In this document: positions 42,893 to 51,529 of the stretch, piece by piece
Position numbering within the stretch: the stretch's first letter is position 1
Layout of the letters: the number at the start of each line of letters is the position of its first letter
From: Brachybacterium sp. UMB0905
Lineage (GTDB): Bacteria; Actinomycetota; Actinomycetes; Actinomycetales; Dermabacteraceae
Assembly (NCBI RefSeq): GCF_002871795.1
Contig: NZ_PNHL01000005.1
Coordinates: 186,001-250,000 of the forward strand
DNA length: 64,000 bases
Direction of reading: 5' to 3'
Notes under the pieces: generated by a model
Databases searched by the model: none
What the model was told of the DNA's origin: nothing
The model's input: the letters and a program-made list of their open reading frames with translations, nothing else
Program-made: the position numbers and the translations under genes

Positions 42893-43906
42893 ATGCGCCA
42901 CGACCTGGTGCTCGAGGTGCTCGACGGCTGCGGAGACAGCGCCCTCACCGAAGCGGAGCAGCTCGGACCGGCGCAGAGCATCGGCCCCACCGAACTCACA
43001 CTCAGCGCGGAGGACCTCGACGCGGTGCGCACCCTGCGCCGCGTGGTCGCCGCGTACAGCACCCTGAGCATTCCGGCCAGGCGCCCCCGGGAGCTGCTGG
43101 AGACCTCCGTGCAGCAGCGTCTGGGAGAGATTCTGCAGGACATCGCCCGGCAGCGACCCCGCCAGCGCTTCCACGGCCTGCGTCTGGAGGCCGCCGGGGC
43201 GGACACTCCGGACATGCAGCGCCTCGTCGCAGCCCTCACCGAGCGGGCTGGTATCCCTCAGGATCCCGATGACGGGGACCTGGTGGCGCGCGTTCGCCGT
43301 GGGCCGACGGGCGATACCTGGCAGGTGCTGCTGCGCACCACGCCGCGGCCGCTCGCGACCAGGGCCTGGCGGACCGTGAATTACCCGGGCGCGGTCAACG
43401 CCACCATCGCCGCGACGGTTCTGGATCTGCTGCACGTGGGCGCCGACGATGACCTGCTGGACCTGACCTGCGGCTCGGGGACGTTCCTCATCGAGCAGCT
43501 GCACCAGGTGGCCCCGGCCAGGGCGGTCGGCGTGGACCTGGAGGCGGTGGCGCTCGATGCCGCCCGGACCCATCAGCGCGCCGCTCGGCGCAAGGGCCGG
43601 ATCGACTGGATCGAGGGCGACGTGCGCGAGGTGCCGCTCGAGGGCGGTTTCACGCGCCTGGTGACGAACCCGCCCTGGGGAACGCTGCACGGTGAGCACG
43701 CCACGAATGAAGATCTGCTCGCGGATCTGCTCGAGCGCGCCGCGCAGCTGGCCGCCCCGACCGCGCGCCTGGGGGTGCTCACCCACGAGATCACCCGCAT
43801 GCACCGGGTGCTCGAGGAACGCGCCGCGGGATGGCGGTCGCTCCGCGAACACCGCTTCTTCCAGAAGGGCCACCATCCCCGGCTGTTCCTGCTCGAGCGC
43901 CCGTGA
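42893..43906 (+). CDS. RNA methyltransferase-like protein (TrmN/RlmL type core)
   Basis: A 337-residue protein with an N-terminal domain of the THUMP/ferredoxin-like region size and a C-terminal methyltransferase fold: motif I LLDLTCGSGTFLIEQL, motif IV TNPPWGTLHG. NPPW is the catalytic motif of N2-guanine and N6-adenine nucleic-acid methyltransferases. The exact target, tRNA or rRNA, cannot be told. The ribosome site is GGAGGGA before the ATG. Confidence 0.82.
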   Translation: MRHDLVLEVLDGCGDSALTEAEQLGPAQSIGPTELTLSAEDLDAVRTLRRVVAAYSTLSIPARRPRELLETSVQQRLGEILQDIARQRPRQRFHGLRLEAAGADTPDMQRLVAALTERAGIPQDPDDGDLVARVRRGPTGDTWQVLLRTTPRPLATRAWRTVNYPGAVNATIAATVLDLLHVGADDDLLDLTCGSGTFLIEQLHQVAPARAVGVDLEAVALDAARTHQRAARRKGRIDWIEGDVREVPLEGGFTRLVTNPPWGTLHGEHATNEDLLADLLERAAQLAAPTARLGVLTHEITRMHRVLEERAAGWRSLREHRFFQKGHHPRLFLLERP

Positions 43907-43907
43907 G

Positions 43908-43953
43908 GTGCCGTAGGCGTTCGTGAGGCTCTGCTTGAACGCCTGTGCGGCAC
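43908..43953. terminator. Hairpin between convergent genes
   Basis: GTGCCG...GGCGTTC pairs with GAACGCC...CGGCAC across a 14-base loop, with a small internal bulge. There is no T-run. It sits just after the methyltransferase stop and before a convergent gene. Confidence 0.35.
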
Positions 43954-44043
43954 AGAACGCGCCCGTGCCGCTCCGGGCGCGCCCGCGACCGCTGAGCCAC
44001 CCGAGCTCTCAGCAGCTCCAGCCGCCCCGGAATGCCCAGACCT

Positions 44044-44718
44044 TCACGCTCCCCGTCGGCCCTCCGTGAGCGCCTGCAGACCCACCGGATCCCCGTGGAT
44101 GCGCACCCGCGCGACCTCATCGCGCCCGCTGACCCACAGCAGCAGCTCCATCACGTCCCCGTGCACCCGCAGCGACCCGTCCCGCCAGCGAGATCCCAGA
44201 CGCAGACCGCCAAGCGGAGAGACGAGCGTCACCTGAGCCGGGATATGCGCCATGACCGGCGCCATCCGCCGGACCGTCCGCCACACGTCGGCGCTGCGCC
44301 GAGCAGACAGGCGGCGCGGCTCCCAGCCGCTCTGCGCGCGTCGCAGATCCTCGTGGTGGATCAGCAGCTCCCCATCCCCGGTGAGCTGATCGATCCGCCC
44401 GGTGGGGGAGAGGGGCCCGGGGCCCTCGCGCAGCAGCTGCACCCGCTCGCTGAAGGACAGCTCCGCCAGCTGCCGCCGACGGCGCTGCAGCGCGAAGCCG
44501 GTCAGCGGCCCGGGCACAAGAGAGCCGGCGAGCGCCAGGGCATGCCGCTCACGCAGCAGCAGATGCTCGAGCAGCTCGCTCGCACCCCAGCCCGGCAGGA
44601 TCGTCGGCGCCTCGGGGCCGAGCTGCTCGAACGAGTCGGCGATCTGCTGGCGCTCCGTCGGTTCCTCCTGGCGCTCTGTCGGTTCGTGCTGGTGCATGGT
44701 CGGTTCGTGATCCCGCAT
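44044..44718 (-). CDS. TIGR03085-family (mycothiol transferase/DinB-like) protein
   Basis: A 224-residue protein of the actinobacterial TIGR03085 family, part of the maleylpyruvate-isomerase/DinB-like helical superfamily that often uses mycothiol and a metal. Family marks are FEQLGPEAPTILPGWGASELLEHLLLRERH, then GELLIHHEDLRRAQSGWEPRRLS. The metal-binding histidines of true transferases are only partly evident, so activity is uncertain. The first 22 residues are an unusual run of three heptads (EPTMHQH, EPTERQE, EPTERQQ). The start could be ATG 44718 or a later ATG at the MHQH codon. It follows the isomerase gene by four bases. Confidence 0.78.
   Translation of the reverse strand: MRDHEPTMHQHEPTERQEEPTERQQIADSFEQLGPEAPTILPGWGASELLEHLLLRERHALALAGSLVPGPLTGFALQRRRRQLAELSFSERVQLLREGPGPLSPTGRIDQLTGDGELLIHHEDLRRAQSGWEPRRLSARRSADVWRTVRRMAPVMAHIPAQVTLVSPLGGLRLGSRWRDGSLRVHGDVMELLLWVSGRDEVARVRIHGDPVGLQALTEGRRGA
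44647..44709. repeat. Three 21-bp tandem repeats in a gene start
   Basis: Units 44647-44667, 44668-44688 and 44689-44709 share the CTGGCGCTC-GTCGGTTC pattern and encode three copies of a heptad around EPT. They form the N-terminal extension of the TIGR03085 protein. Confidence 0.8.
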
Positions 44719-44722
44719 GGGG

Positions 44723-45724
44723 TCAGCTCTGGTTGCTGAAGGCGTCGTCGAAGGACCCTTCCGCCGGCGGGTAGTCCAGGGACCGGAGCACCTCGAGCGC
44801 CTCCTGGGCGCCGTGCAGGCGGTCCATCCCGGCGTCCTCCCACTCGATCGAGATCGGCCCGTCGTAGCCGATCGAGCGCAGCGCCCGGAACGCCGCATCC
44901 CATGGCACGTCCCCCCGGCCGAAGGACACGAAGTCCCAGCCGCGTCGCGGATCGCCCCAGGGCAGATGGGAGCCCAGCCGGGTGTTGCGCCCGGTGATGT
45001 TCACGCGGATGTCCTTGCAGTCCACGTGGTAGATGCGGTCCGCGAAGTCGGTGATGAAGGAGACCGGGTCGATCTGCTGCCACATGAAATGCGAGGGATC
45101 CCAGTTCAGGCCGAAGGCCGGCCGATGGTCGATCGCCTCCAGCGTGCGCTGCGTCGTCCAGTAGTCATAGGCGATCTCCGAGGGATGCACCTCATGGGCG
45201 AAGCGCACCCCGCACTCGTCGAACACATCGAGGATCGGATTCCAGCGGTCCGCGAAGTCCTGGTAGCCCTCGTCGATCACGTCCTGGGAGACCGGCGGGA
45301 ACATCGCCACGTACTTCCAGATCTTCGATCCGGTGAACCCGACGACGGTCTTCACACCGAGCTTCTGCGCGAGCCGCGCGGTGTTCTTCATGTCCTCGGC
45401 GGCGCGCTGCCGCACCCCTTCAGGGTCGCCATCGCCCCAGACGGCCGAGCCGACGATCGCCTGGTGGCGGAAGTCGATGGGGTCATCGCAGATCGCCTGG
45501 CCCTTGAGGTGGTTGGAGATCGCCCAGACCTTGAGGCCGTGCTTGGCGAGGATCTCCTGACGCTCGGCGATGTAGTCGTCATCGTCCCAGCGGCTGGCGT
45601 CCAGGTGCTCGCCGGAGACGGCGATCTCCAGCCCGTCGTAGCCGAAGCGGGCGGCGTGCCCGGCGACCTCGTCGAGGGTGAGGTCAGCCCACTGGCCGGT
45701 GAACAGAGTATGGGGGTGCGGCAT
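44723..45724 (-). CDS. Sugar phosphate isomerase/epimerase (TIM barrel)
   Basis: This 333-residue protein of the xylose-isomerase-like TIM-barrel family (IolE/IolH/Hyi relatives) has FTGQWADLTLDEVAGHAARFGYDGLEIA, AHEVHPSEIAYD, FGLNWDPSHF and HVDCKD, which supply the usual metal-binding Glu, Asp, His and Glu (SIEWED). It probably interconverts a ketose or inositol derivative. It is the last or second-last gene of a minus-strand unit with a Gfo/Idh dehydrogenase and a second isomerase. The ribosome site is AGGAGAG. Confidence 0.9.
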   Translation of the reverse strand: MPHPHTLFTGQWADLTLDEVAGHAARFGYDGLEIAVSGEHLDASRWDDDDYIAERQEILAKHGLKVWAISNHLKGQAICDDPIDFRHQAIVGSAVWGDGDPEGVRQRAAEDMKNTARLAQKLGVKTVVGFTGSKIWKYVAMFPPVSQDVIDEGYQDFADRWNPILDVFDECGVRFAHEVHPSEIAYDYWTTQRTLEAIDHRPAFGLNWDPSHFMWQQIDPVSFITDFADRIYHVDCKDIRVNITGRNTRLGSHLPWGDPRRGWDFVSFGRGDVPWDAAFRALRSIGYDGPISIEWEDAGMDRLHGAQEALEVLRSLDYPPAEGSFDDAFSNQS

Positions 45725-45764
45725 GGTCTCTCCTGGTAGTGGTAGGCCGGGGGTGGTGGCGGGG

Positions 45765-46910
45765 TCACAGGCTGACGGTGGCGCCGTCGGCGGCGTCAGA
45801 GGCGATCACCGCATCCAGCACGCGCTGCAGCGCCAGACCGTCCTCGAAGGTGGGGGTGAAACCGGTGGGATCGCCGTCACGGATCGCCAGCAGCAGGTCC
45901 CGGGCCTGATTCGTGAAGGCGTTCTCCCATCCCAGCACGTGGCCCTGTGGCCACCAGCCCTCGAGGTAGGGGTGCTCCGGTTCGGTGACCAGCACCCGGG
46001 TGAAGCCCTGCTGGGCGATCGGCGCGGTGGCATCGAGGTACCACAGCTCATTGGGGTTCTCGAGGTCGAAGCGCAGCGCCCCGTCGGTGCCGTACAGCTC
46101 GAGGCGCAGCTGGTTCTTCGCACCGGTGGCCATGCGGGAGACCTCCACCGAGGCGAGCGCCCCGCCGGAGAGCTCGAGGGTCGCCCAGGCGGCATCATCC
46201 ACGGTGACCGCTTCGGGGCCCGATTCGCCGGGGCGCTCGGGAACCATGGTCGCAAGGCGCCCGCGCACCGTGGTGACCTGCTGTCCGGTGAGGTGCTGGA
46301 CCTGGTCGATGGCGTGGGAGGCGATGTCGCCGAGCGCCCCGGAGCCGGCGGTCTCCTGCCGCAGACGCCAGGTCATCGGTGCGTCCTCATCGACCAGCCA
46401 GTCCTGCAGGTAGCTTGCACGGACCTGGCGGATCGTCCCGAGCTTCCCCTGTGCGCACATCTGCTGGGCAAGAGCCAGGGCGGGAACGCGGCGGTACGTG
46501 AAGCCCAGAGCCGCGACCTGCCCGCGCTGGCCGGCCACGCGGGCTGCCGCAGCCATGCGCTCAGCCCCGGCCGTGTCATTGGCCAGCGGCTTCTCGCACA
46601 GCACATGCTTACCGGCCGCGAGCGCTGCGATCGCGATCTCCTCGTGGAGGAACCCGGGGGTGCAGATGTCCACGATGTCCACGTCCTCACGGGCGATCAC
46701 CTCCCGCCAATCGGTCGCATGCTCCTGCCAGCCGAGCCGCTCAGCGGCCTGCGCCACGGCCTGCTCATCGCGGCCGACGATGACGCGGCGCTCCACCGCT
46801 GGGACGTCGAAGGCTGCCGCGACGCTGCGCCAGGCCTGGGAGTGGGCGCGGCCCATGAAGGCGTAGCCGATCAGGGCCACGCCGAGCGGACGATCGGTGG
46901 GATTGGTCAT
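45765..46910 (-). CDS. Gfo/Idh/MocA-family oxidoreductase
   Basis: This 381-residue NAD(P)-dependent sugar or inositol dehydrogenase has the Rossmann motif IGYAFMGRAHSQAW, DIVDICTPGFLHEE, the hallmark EKPLA with catalytic lysine, and ALGDIASHAIDQVQHLTG in the C-terminal domain. The position between two TIM-barrel isomerases suggests a pathway in which a sugar or cyclitol is oxidised and then isomerised. The ribosome site is GAGGAGC. Confidence 0.93.
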   Translation of the reverse strand: MTNPTDRPLGVALIGYAFMGRAHSQAWRSVAAAFDVPAVERRVIVGRDEQAVAQAAERLGWQEHATDWREVIAREDVDIVDICTPGFLHEEIAIAALAAGKHVLCEKPLANDTAGAERMAAAARVAGQRGQVAALGFTYRRVPALALAQQMCAQGKLGTIRQVRASYLQDWLVDEDAPMTWRLRQETAGSGALGDIASHAIDQVQHLTGQQVTTVRGRLATMVPERPGESGPEAVTVDDAAWATLELSGGALASVEVSRMATGAKNQLRLELYGTDGALRFDLENPNELWYLDATAPIAQQGFTRVLVTEPEHPYLEGWWPQGHVLGWENAFTNQARDLLLAIRDGDPTGFTPTFEDGLALQRVLDAVIASDAADGATVSL

Positions 46911-46976
46911 CGCAGTGCTCCTCAGATCAGGCTGGCACGGGGCCGACGGTGTGCGGCGCCGGGCCCAGGCGGTCGG

Positions 46977-47013
46977 TGGGCTCAGTCGTGGGCTCAGTCG
47001 GTGGGCTCAGTCG
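46977..47013. repeat. Three 12-bp tandem repeats at a gene end
   Basis: TGGGCTCAGTCG occurs at 46977-46988, 46989-47000 and 47002-47013. The last copy contains the stop codon of the isomerase gene at 47007. Probably slippage-derived. Confidence 0.85.
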
Positions 47014-47756
47014 CGGCCGTCGCGGATCATGTCCACGAGGTTCTTTCGGGAGCGCTCCACGGCCTGAAGGACGTCACCGTCGTAGTCGTCGAACTCGATG
47101 ACGCCCACCTCGAGCCACGGCGCGGCCGAGAGGATCGCGGGCGCGTCCATCGCGCCTTCGCCGAGCGGCAGCTGGTCCTTCGTGGTCGTTGTGAGCGGGC
47201 CGTCCTTGAGGTGGACCAGCTGGACGCGCTGTCCCAGGGTGCCCAGCAGGGCGGCGGGATCGGTGCCGCCCACCGCGCACCAGAAGGTGTCCAGCTCCAG
47301 CACCACCCGGGGATCCAGGCGGTCGGCGAGGATCTCCAGGCCGCAGCGGCCGTCGGCGTGCGGGCGGGTCTCCGCATCGTGATTGTGGTAGCCCACCCGG
47401 ACACCGTGGATCGCGGCGATGCCTGCGAGCTCGTTCAGCCGCTCTGCGGTGGCGGCGATATCGGACTCCTCCTGCCAGGCCTCGCGGTCGTGGTAGGGCT
47501 CGATGATGGTGGTGATGCCCATCGCGGCGGCGGTGCGCAGCACGGCTTCAGGATCCTCGGCGCCCAGCAGGGAGGCATGCGTGGAGGGGGCGCGCAGGTC
47601 ATGCTCGCGCAGCAGTGGTCGCAGCACCTCGGCATGCTCCATGAGGCCGAAGGGCTCTACGGCCGTGAATCCCATCGCAGCCAGGCGCGCGATGGTGGCG
47701 GCGGGATCGGCGGCGAGCGCCTCGCGGACGCTGTACAGCTGGACGGAGATCTCCAC
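47007..47756 (-). CDS. Sugar phosphate isomerase/epimerase (TIM barrel)
   Basis: This 249-residue TIM-barrel protein has metal-ligand segments TIIEPYHD, VGYHNHDAE, VVLELDTFWC, LVHLKDG and VIEFDDYDGD. It begins MEISVQLYSVREALAAD, a signature of this isomerase group. The GTG start has GAGGTGA upstream. It is first in the minus-strand set with the Gfo/Idh oxidoreductase (96 bp downstream) and the second isomerase. Confidence 0.92.
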   Translation of the reverse strand: MEISVQLYSVREALAADPAATIARLAAMGFTAVEPFGLMEHAEVLRPLLREHDLRAPSTHASLLGAEDPEAVLRTAAAMGITTIIEPYHDREAWQEESDIAATAERLNELAGIAAIHGVRVGYHNHDAETRPHADGRCGLEILADRLDPRVVLELDTFWCAVGGTDPAALLGTLGQRVQLVHLKDGPLTTTTKDQLPLGEGAMDAPAILSAAPWLEVGVIEFDDYDGDVLQAVERSRKNLVDMIRDGRD

Positions 47757-47899
47757 GGCGGGTCACCTCGGATGGCAGCAGAAACGGTGGTCGAGCAGCC
47801 TCACCAGCCTATGTCCTCCGTCACACCCCGGCAACGCGGTGCCCGCCTCGAACTCGGCAGATGGCACCCGGAGGGCGCGTGAGGCGGAACACTGGAGCT

Positions 47900-48682
47900 A
47901 TGGAACGACACGTGCGGGCATGGATGCGGGCCGAGGTGGCTGAGGGAACGGACGTCGCGCTGCTGGTGGCAGTGGCCGATACACCGGTGGGGAAGGAGAG
48001 CCTGCAGGTCACAACGGGGGATGGGCAGACCATCACAGCGCAGGAGTCCCGGGATCGCTACGGCAACCGCATGCATCTGCTCAGCGCCCTGCCCGAGGGA
48101 TCGGTGGAGATCGTGTATGCCGCACGTGACATCACCGCGGCCGGTGAACCGGTCGTGGAGGACAGCGATGCGGTGACGTATCTGCGGCCCTCGCGCTACT
48201 GCGAGGTCGACGAGTTCACGCGGGCGGCCGCGGAGGTGGTGGGCACCGCCCAGGGCACCGATGCCGTCGATGCCGTGGTGCAGTGGGTGGCGGAGCATCT
48301 GGACTATGTGCCCGGTTCAAGCACCATCACCGACTCCGCGCGCTCGACATACCTGGCCCGCCAGGGCGTGTGCCGGGACTATGCGCACCTGACCGCGACA
48401 CTGCTGCGGGCGAGCGGCATCCCCGCCCGCTGCGTAGCCGTCTATGCGCCGGGTCTGGCGCCGATGGATTTCCACCTCGTGGTGGAGGCGCTCGTGGAGA
48501 ACCGCTGGTTGGTGGTCGATGCCACGCACCTCGCCCCGCGGGAGTCGATGGTGCGCATCGCCACCGGGCAAGACGCGGCCGATACCGCGTTCATGACCAC
48601 GCTGAACGGGGATCTGCAGCTCACAGGGATACAGGTCACCGCGGTGGTGGACCCGCAGCTGCCGCGCGAGGATCACGAGTAG
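47900..48682 (+). CDS. Transglutaminase-like domain protein
   Basis: This 260-residue protein has the papain-like transglutaminase triad: Cys in ARQGVCRDYAHLTATLLRASGIPARCV, His in PMDFHLVVEA and Asp in WLVVDATH. An N-terminal beta-rich domain precedes the core, as in bacterial proteins of this group, which act as proteases or peptidases of unknown target. I chose ATG 47900, near a CTGGAG ribosome site; a longer form from ATG 47861 adds 13 residues. It diverges from the sugar isomerase gene. Confidence 0.9.
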   Translation: MERHVRAWMRAEVAEGTDVALLVAVADTPVGKESLQVTTGDGQTITAQESRDRYGNRMHLLSALPEGSVEIVYAARDITAAGEPVVEDSDAVTYLRPSRYCEVDEFTRAAAEVVGTAQGTDAVDAVVQWVAEHLDYVPGSSTITDSARSTYLARQGVCRDYAHLTATLLRASGIPARCVAVYAPGLAPMDFHLVVEALVENRWLVVDATHLAPRESMVRIATGQDAADTAFMTTLNGDLQLTGIQVTAVVDPQLPREDHE

Positions 48683-48689
48683 CGCCTGG

Positions 48690-48724
48690 CGCTGCGCTGA
48701 GCAGCGGGGAACCGCTCAGCAGCG
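48690..48724. terminator. Hairpin between transglutaminase and PAC2 genes
   Basis: Nested arms CGCT/AGCG, GCTGAG/CTCAGC and CGG/CCG around a GGAA loop form an interrupted stem between two convergent genes. T-runs are lacking, so termination is a guess. Confidence 0.4.
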
Positions 48725-48760
48725 AGGCCCTCTGGTCGGCACCTGCTCCCGCGGACGCTG

Positions 48761-49747
48761 TCAGGCGTCGTCGGCGGGCCTGTCCGTCGGTCCGAGATCC
48801 TCATCCGGTGAATCCGGCGGCCCCTGCTCACGTGAGGTGTTCTCCCCGGCGTCAGGGTGCTGCGGATCGTCGTGCTCGAAGCTCGCCAGGTACTCCTGGA
48901 CCTCCGCGGCGATGTCCTCGGCCGTCGGCACCTCCGCCCCCGCCCCGGAGGTGATCATCCGGTCGAAGCGCTGCTCGAGCCCGGCCACCATCTCCTGCAG
49001 CGGCGGCTGCGCATCGATCTGGGCCTGCACCGCCTCCCGCACCGTCGTGGCCTGGGACTCGAGCTCACGCAGCGGCAGCTGCGGGCCGTGCTCCTCGGCG
49101 ACGGCGCTCAGCAGCGCCAGCGCCGCGTCGGGGTAAGCCATCTCGTGCAGGTACTGCGGGACGTGGACCGTCAGACCCACCACGTCATGCCCGCCCTCGG
49201 CGAGCCGCATCGTGAGCAGCGCCGTGAACGGGGCACGCAGCCGGAACATCCCGGGCATCGGGCGGCGCACCTGGATCGAATCCGGGTCCCCCGCATAGCG
49301 GGTCACCGGCAGCTCGCGGGTGTGAGGCACCGGGGCGGGGAAGCCCTGCAGCAGCAGCACCTTCTCAATGCCCAGCTGCTCCACCACGATCTGCAGGGCA
49401 CCAGCCACGCGCTCCCACTGGAAGGACGGTTCCGGGCCGGTGAGCAGGAAGAACGTCTCTCCGGCGAGGTCGGTGACCTCATGCAGGAGAATCTCCGGCT
49501 TCTCGTAATCCACGAAGTGGTCCAGTTCGAGCGTCACCTCGGGGCGCCGCCCGGCATAGTCATACACCTGGTCCATATCCAGGCGTCCCACGACGCGGCT
49601 GGAGAGGCTGTTCAGCAGCTCATCGTCGATCAGCCGCTGGGCTTCACCGGCATCGGAGTAGGCGCCGAGGGTCACCAGCAGGGTGCGCCCGTTCAGGGAC
49701 CGGGAATCCACGTGGCGCTCGTAGCTGAACAGGGTGGTGGGATCCAT
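48761..49747 (-). CDS. PAC2-family protein
   Basis: This 328-residue protein of the PAC2 family, relatives of proteasome assembly chaperones widespread in actinobacteria, has EAQRLIDDELLNSL, VYDYAGRRPEVTLEL, FFLLTGPEPSFQWERVAGAL, VLLLQGFPAPVPHTRELPVTRY and GLTVHVPQYLHEMAYPDAALALL. The C-terminal 60 residues are acidic and probably disordered. The precise role is unknown. The ribosome site is TGGAGG. Confidence 0.92.
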   Translation of the reverse strand: MDPTTLFSYERHVDSRSLNGRTLLVTLGAYSDAGEAQRLIDDELLNSLSSRVVGRLDMDQVYDYAGRRPEVTLELDHFVDYEKPEILLHEVTDLAGETFFLLTGPEPSFQWERVAGALQIVVEQLGIEKVLLLQGFPAPVPHTRELPVTRYAGDPDSIQVRRPMPGMFRLRAPFTALLTMRLAEGGHDVVGLTVHVPQYLHEMAYPDAALALLSAVAEEHGPQLPLRELESQATTVREAVQAQIDAQPPLQEMVAGLEQRFDRMITSGAGAEVPTAEDIAAEVQEYLASFEHDDPQHPDAGENTSREQGPPDSPDEDLGPTDRPADDA

Positions 49748-49903
49748 GAGACCTCCAGGACAAAGCCGCGCTGCGCGGCGAGACGTACAGCCTTCTCAAC
49801 CCCCCACGGCCCGGATCTATTCCCGGGAGCACAGTGGGCGGCGCTACCAGGGCGGGGGAGCAGACAGGGCGGGGACCAGAGCGCGCAGGGGAGAAGGGAC
49901 CGC

Positions 49904-50707
49904 TCAGAGCAGCAGCTGCAGGGAGTCCACCGCGAGGCGTAGGGCGAGCAAGCCGGTGACGATGAGGAAAACGGCCCGCACGAACCCGGAGCCCAGGCGC
50001 AGTGCGAGGCGCGCGCCTAGATAGCCGCCCAGGATGTTCGCGAGCGCCAGCAGCGCCCCGAGCAGCCACCACACATGCCCCTGCAGGCCGAACACGAGCA
50101 GCGCCCCCAGGTTCGTGGTGAGGTTCGCAAGCTTCGCATGCACGCTCGCCTCCAGGAACCCGTAGCCCAGCAGCGAGACCAGCGCGATGATGAAGAAGCT
50201 GCCGGTGCCCGGCCCCAGCACCCCGTCGTAGAACCCGACACCGCCACCGATACCACCCGCACGCAGCCACTGCGCGCTGCCTTGATGGCGCGGGGCATGC
50301 TCGAGTCCGAGGCGCGGCCGCACCACCGTGTACGTGCCGACCCCGAGGACCGCCACCAGCACGACGGGGGTCAGCAGCGGACGGGGCAGCAGGGAGGCGC
50401 TCGCAGCCCCGGCTGCACTGCCGGCCAGTGCACTGAGAACCAGGGGCACCGCCGTCCCAGCGACCGGGGCGATGCGCCGAACGTACGTGCCAGCGGCCAC
50501 CGCCGTCCCGGCGATCGCCCCGAGCTTGTTGGTGCCCAGCACTGCGCCGGTCGGTGCGTCGCTCGGCATCGCGGTCAGCAGCGCCGGCAGCTGGATCAAG
50601 CCGCCTCCGCCCACCACCGCATCTACCCACCCGGCCACGAAAGCGAGGGCCAGGAGCAGCAGCAGGGACGCGAGCGACAGGGTCAGCAGCTCATCGATCA
50701 CAGGCAC
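49904..50707 (-). CDS. TSUP-family (TauE/SafE) membrane transporter
   Basis: This 267-residue protein has about eight helices, opening with LLLLLALAFVAGWVDAVVGGGGLIQLPALL, the family signature. The second half repeats the pattern (GGIGGGVGFYDGVLGPGTGSFF). TauE/SafE proteins export sulfite or sulfoacetate-type anions; the substrate here is unknown. The GTG start is weakly supported. The 156-bp gap before it (49748-49903) shows nothing I recognise. Confidence 0.92.
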   Translation of the reverse strand: MPVIDELLTLSLASLLLLLALAFVAGWVDAVVGGGGLIQLPALLTAMPSDAPTGAVLGTNKLGAIAGTAVAAGTYVRRIAPVAGTAVPLVLSALAGSAAGAASASLLPRPLLTPVVLVAVLGVGTYTVVRPRLGLEHAPRHQGSAQWLRAGGIGGGVGFYDGVLGPGTGSFFIIALVSLLGYGFLEASVHAKLANLTTNLGALLVFGLQGHVWWLLGALLALANILGGYLGARLALRLGSGFVRAVFLIVTGLLALRLAVDSLQLLL

Positions 50708-50773
50708 GCCCCGCAGTCAACACCCCGTCGCCGCGGCACACCCAATCGGTGCCACCCCTGCCACACTGGGCGC

Positions 50774-51394
50774 ATGCGCGCACTGATCTGGGACCTCGGC
50801 GGCACGCTCGTGGACACCTACCCCGATGTGGACCGGGCCCTGGCCGGGGCGCTCACAGCGCACCCCACGGCGCAGCTCCTGCATGAGGTCGCGACCCTCA
50901 CGCGCATCTCAAGCTCCCATGCCATCAGCACCCTTGCCGCACGGCACGGAGTTCCCGAGCAGGAGCTTCGCGCCGCCTACGAGGCGACCAAGATCCACTG
51001 GCGCACCAGCCCACCACCCGTGGCGGACGGCGCCCGTGACCTGCTCGAGGCGGTGCACCGCGCGGACAGTCTCAACCTCGTGGCGACCCACCGCGAGCGG
51101 CAGAGCGCGCAGTCGCTCCTGGACGCGCTGGAGCTGCCGATCGATGACATGGTGTGCGCGCCCGATGGGTTCGCCCGCAAACCGGACCCGGAGATGATCC
51201 GCGAGCTTCTACGTCGGCACAGCCTCCCCGCAGACCAGGCGATCGCGGTGGGGGACCGGCCCGCGGACATCGCGGCAGCGGAAGCCGCCGGGGTGCGGGG
51301 CTGGCTGCTCGTGACTCCGGGCATCCCGCTGGAGCCACCGACGGACCGCCCTATCAGCAGCTTGCGGGAGCTGCTGCCGCTGTTCACGAGCTGA
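50774..51394 (+). CDS. HAD-superfamily hydrolase with altered motif I
   Basis: This 206-residue haloacid-dehalogenase-fold protein has motif I IWDLGGTLVDTYP, motif II VATHRE, motif III lysine in RKPDPEM and motif IV VGDRPADIAAAEAAG. The second aspartate of the usual DxD is glycine here (D7-L8-G9), so it lacks the general acid/base of phosphatases and may have other chemistry. ATG 50774 is six bases after CACACT, another leaderless-type spacing. Confidence 0.88.
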   Translation: MRALIWDLGGTLVDTYPDVDRALAGALTAHPTAQLLHEVATLTRISSSHAISTLAARHGVPEQELRAAYEATKIHWRTSPPPVADGARDLLEAVHRADSLNLVATHRERQSAQSLLDALELPIDDMVCAPDGFARKPDPEMIRELLRRHSLPADQAIAVGDRPADIAAAEAAGVRGWLLVTPGIPLEPPTDRPISSLRELLPLFTS

Positions 51395-51465
51395 CGGCCC
51401 CGCAGCGCACCATCGGCCGTAGGGTGCCCCAGCAGACTGCTGCCCGGCCCCGTGCGCCGCGGGAG

Positions 51466-51471
51466 TAGGAT
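51466..51471 (+). promoter_or_regulatory. Candidate -10 of the MFS gene (TAGGAT)
   Basis: TAGGAT gives a leader of about 50 bases before the GTG at 51530. Confidence 0.4.
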
Positions 51472-51529
51472 CCCAGCGGTCCGCCACCGGGCGGGACGTT
51501 GGCAGCACAGGACAGGGTGAGCACAAGCG

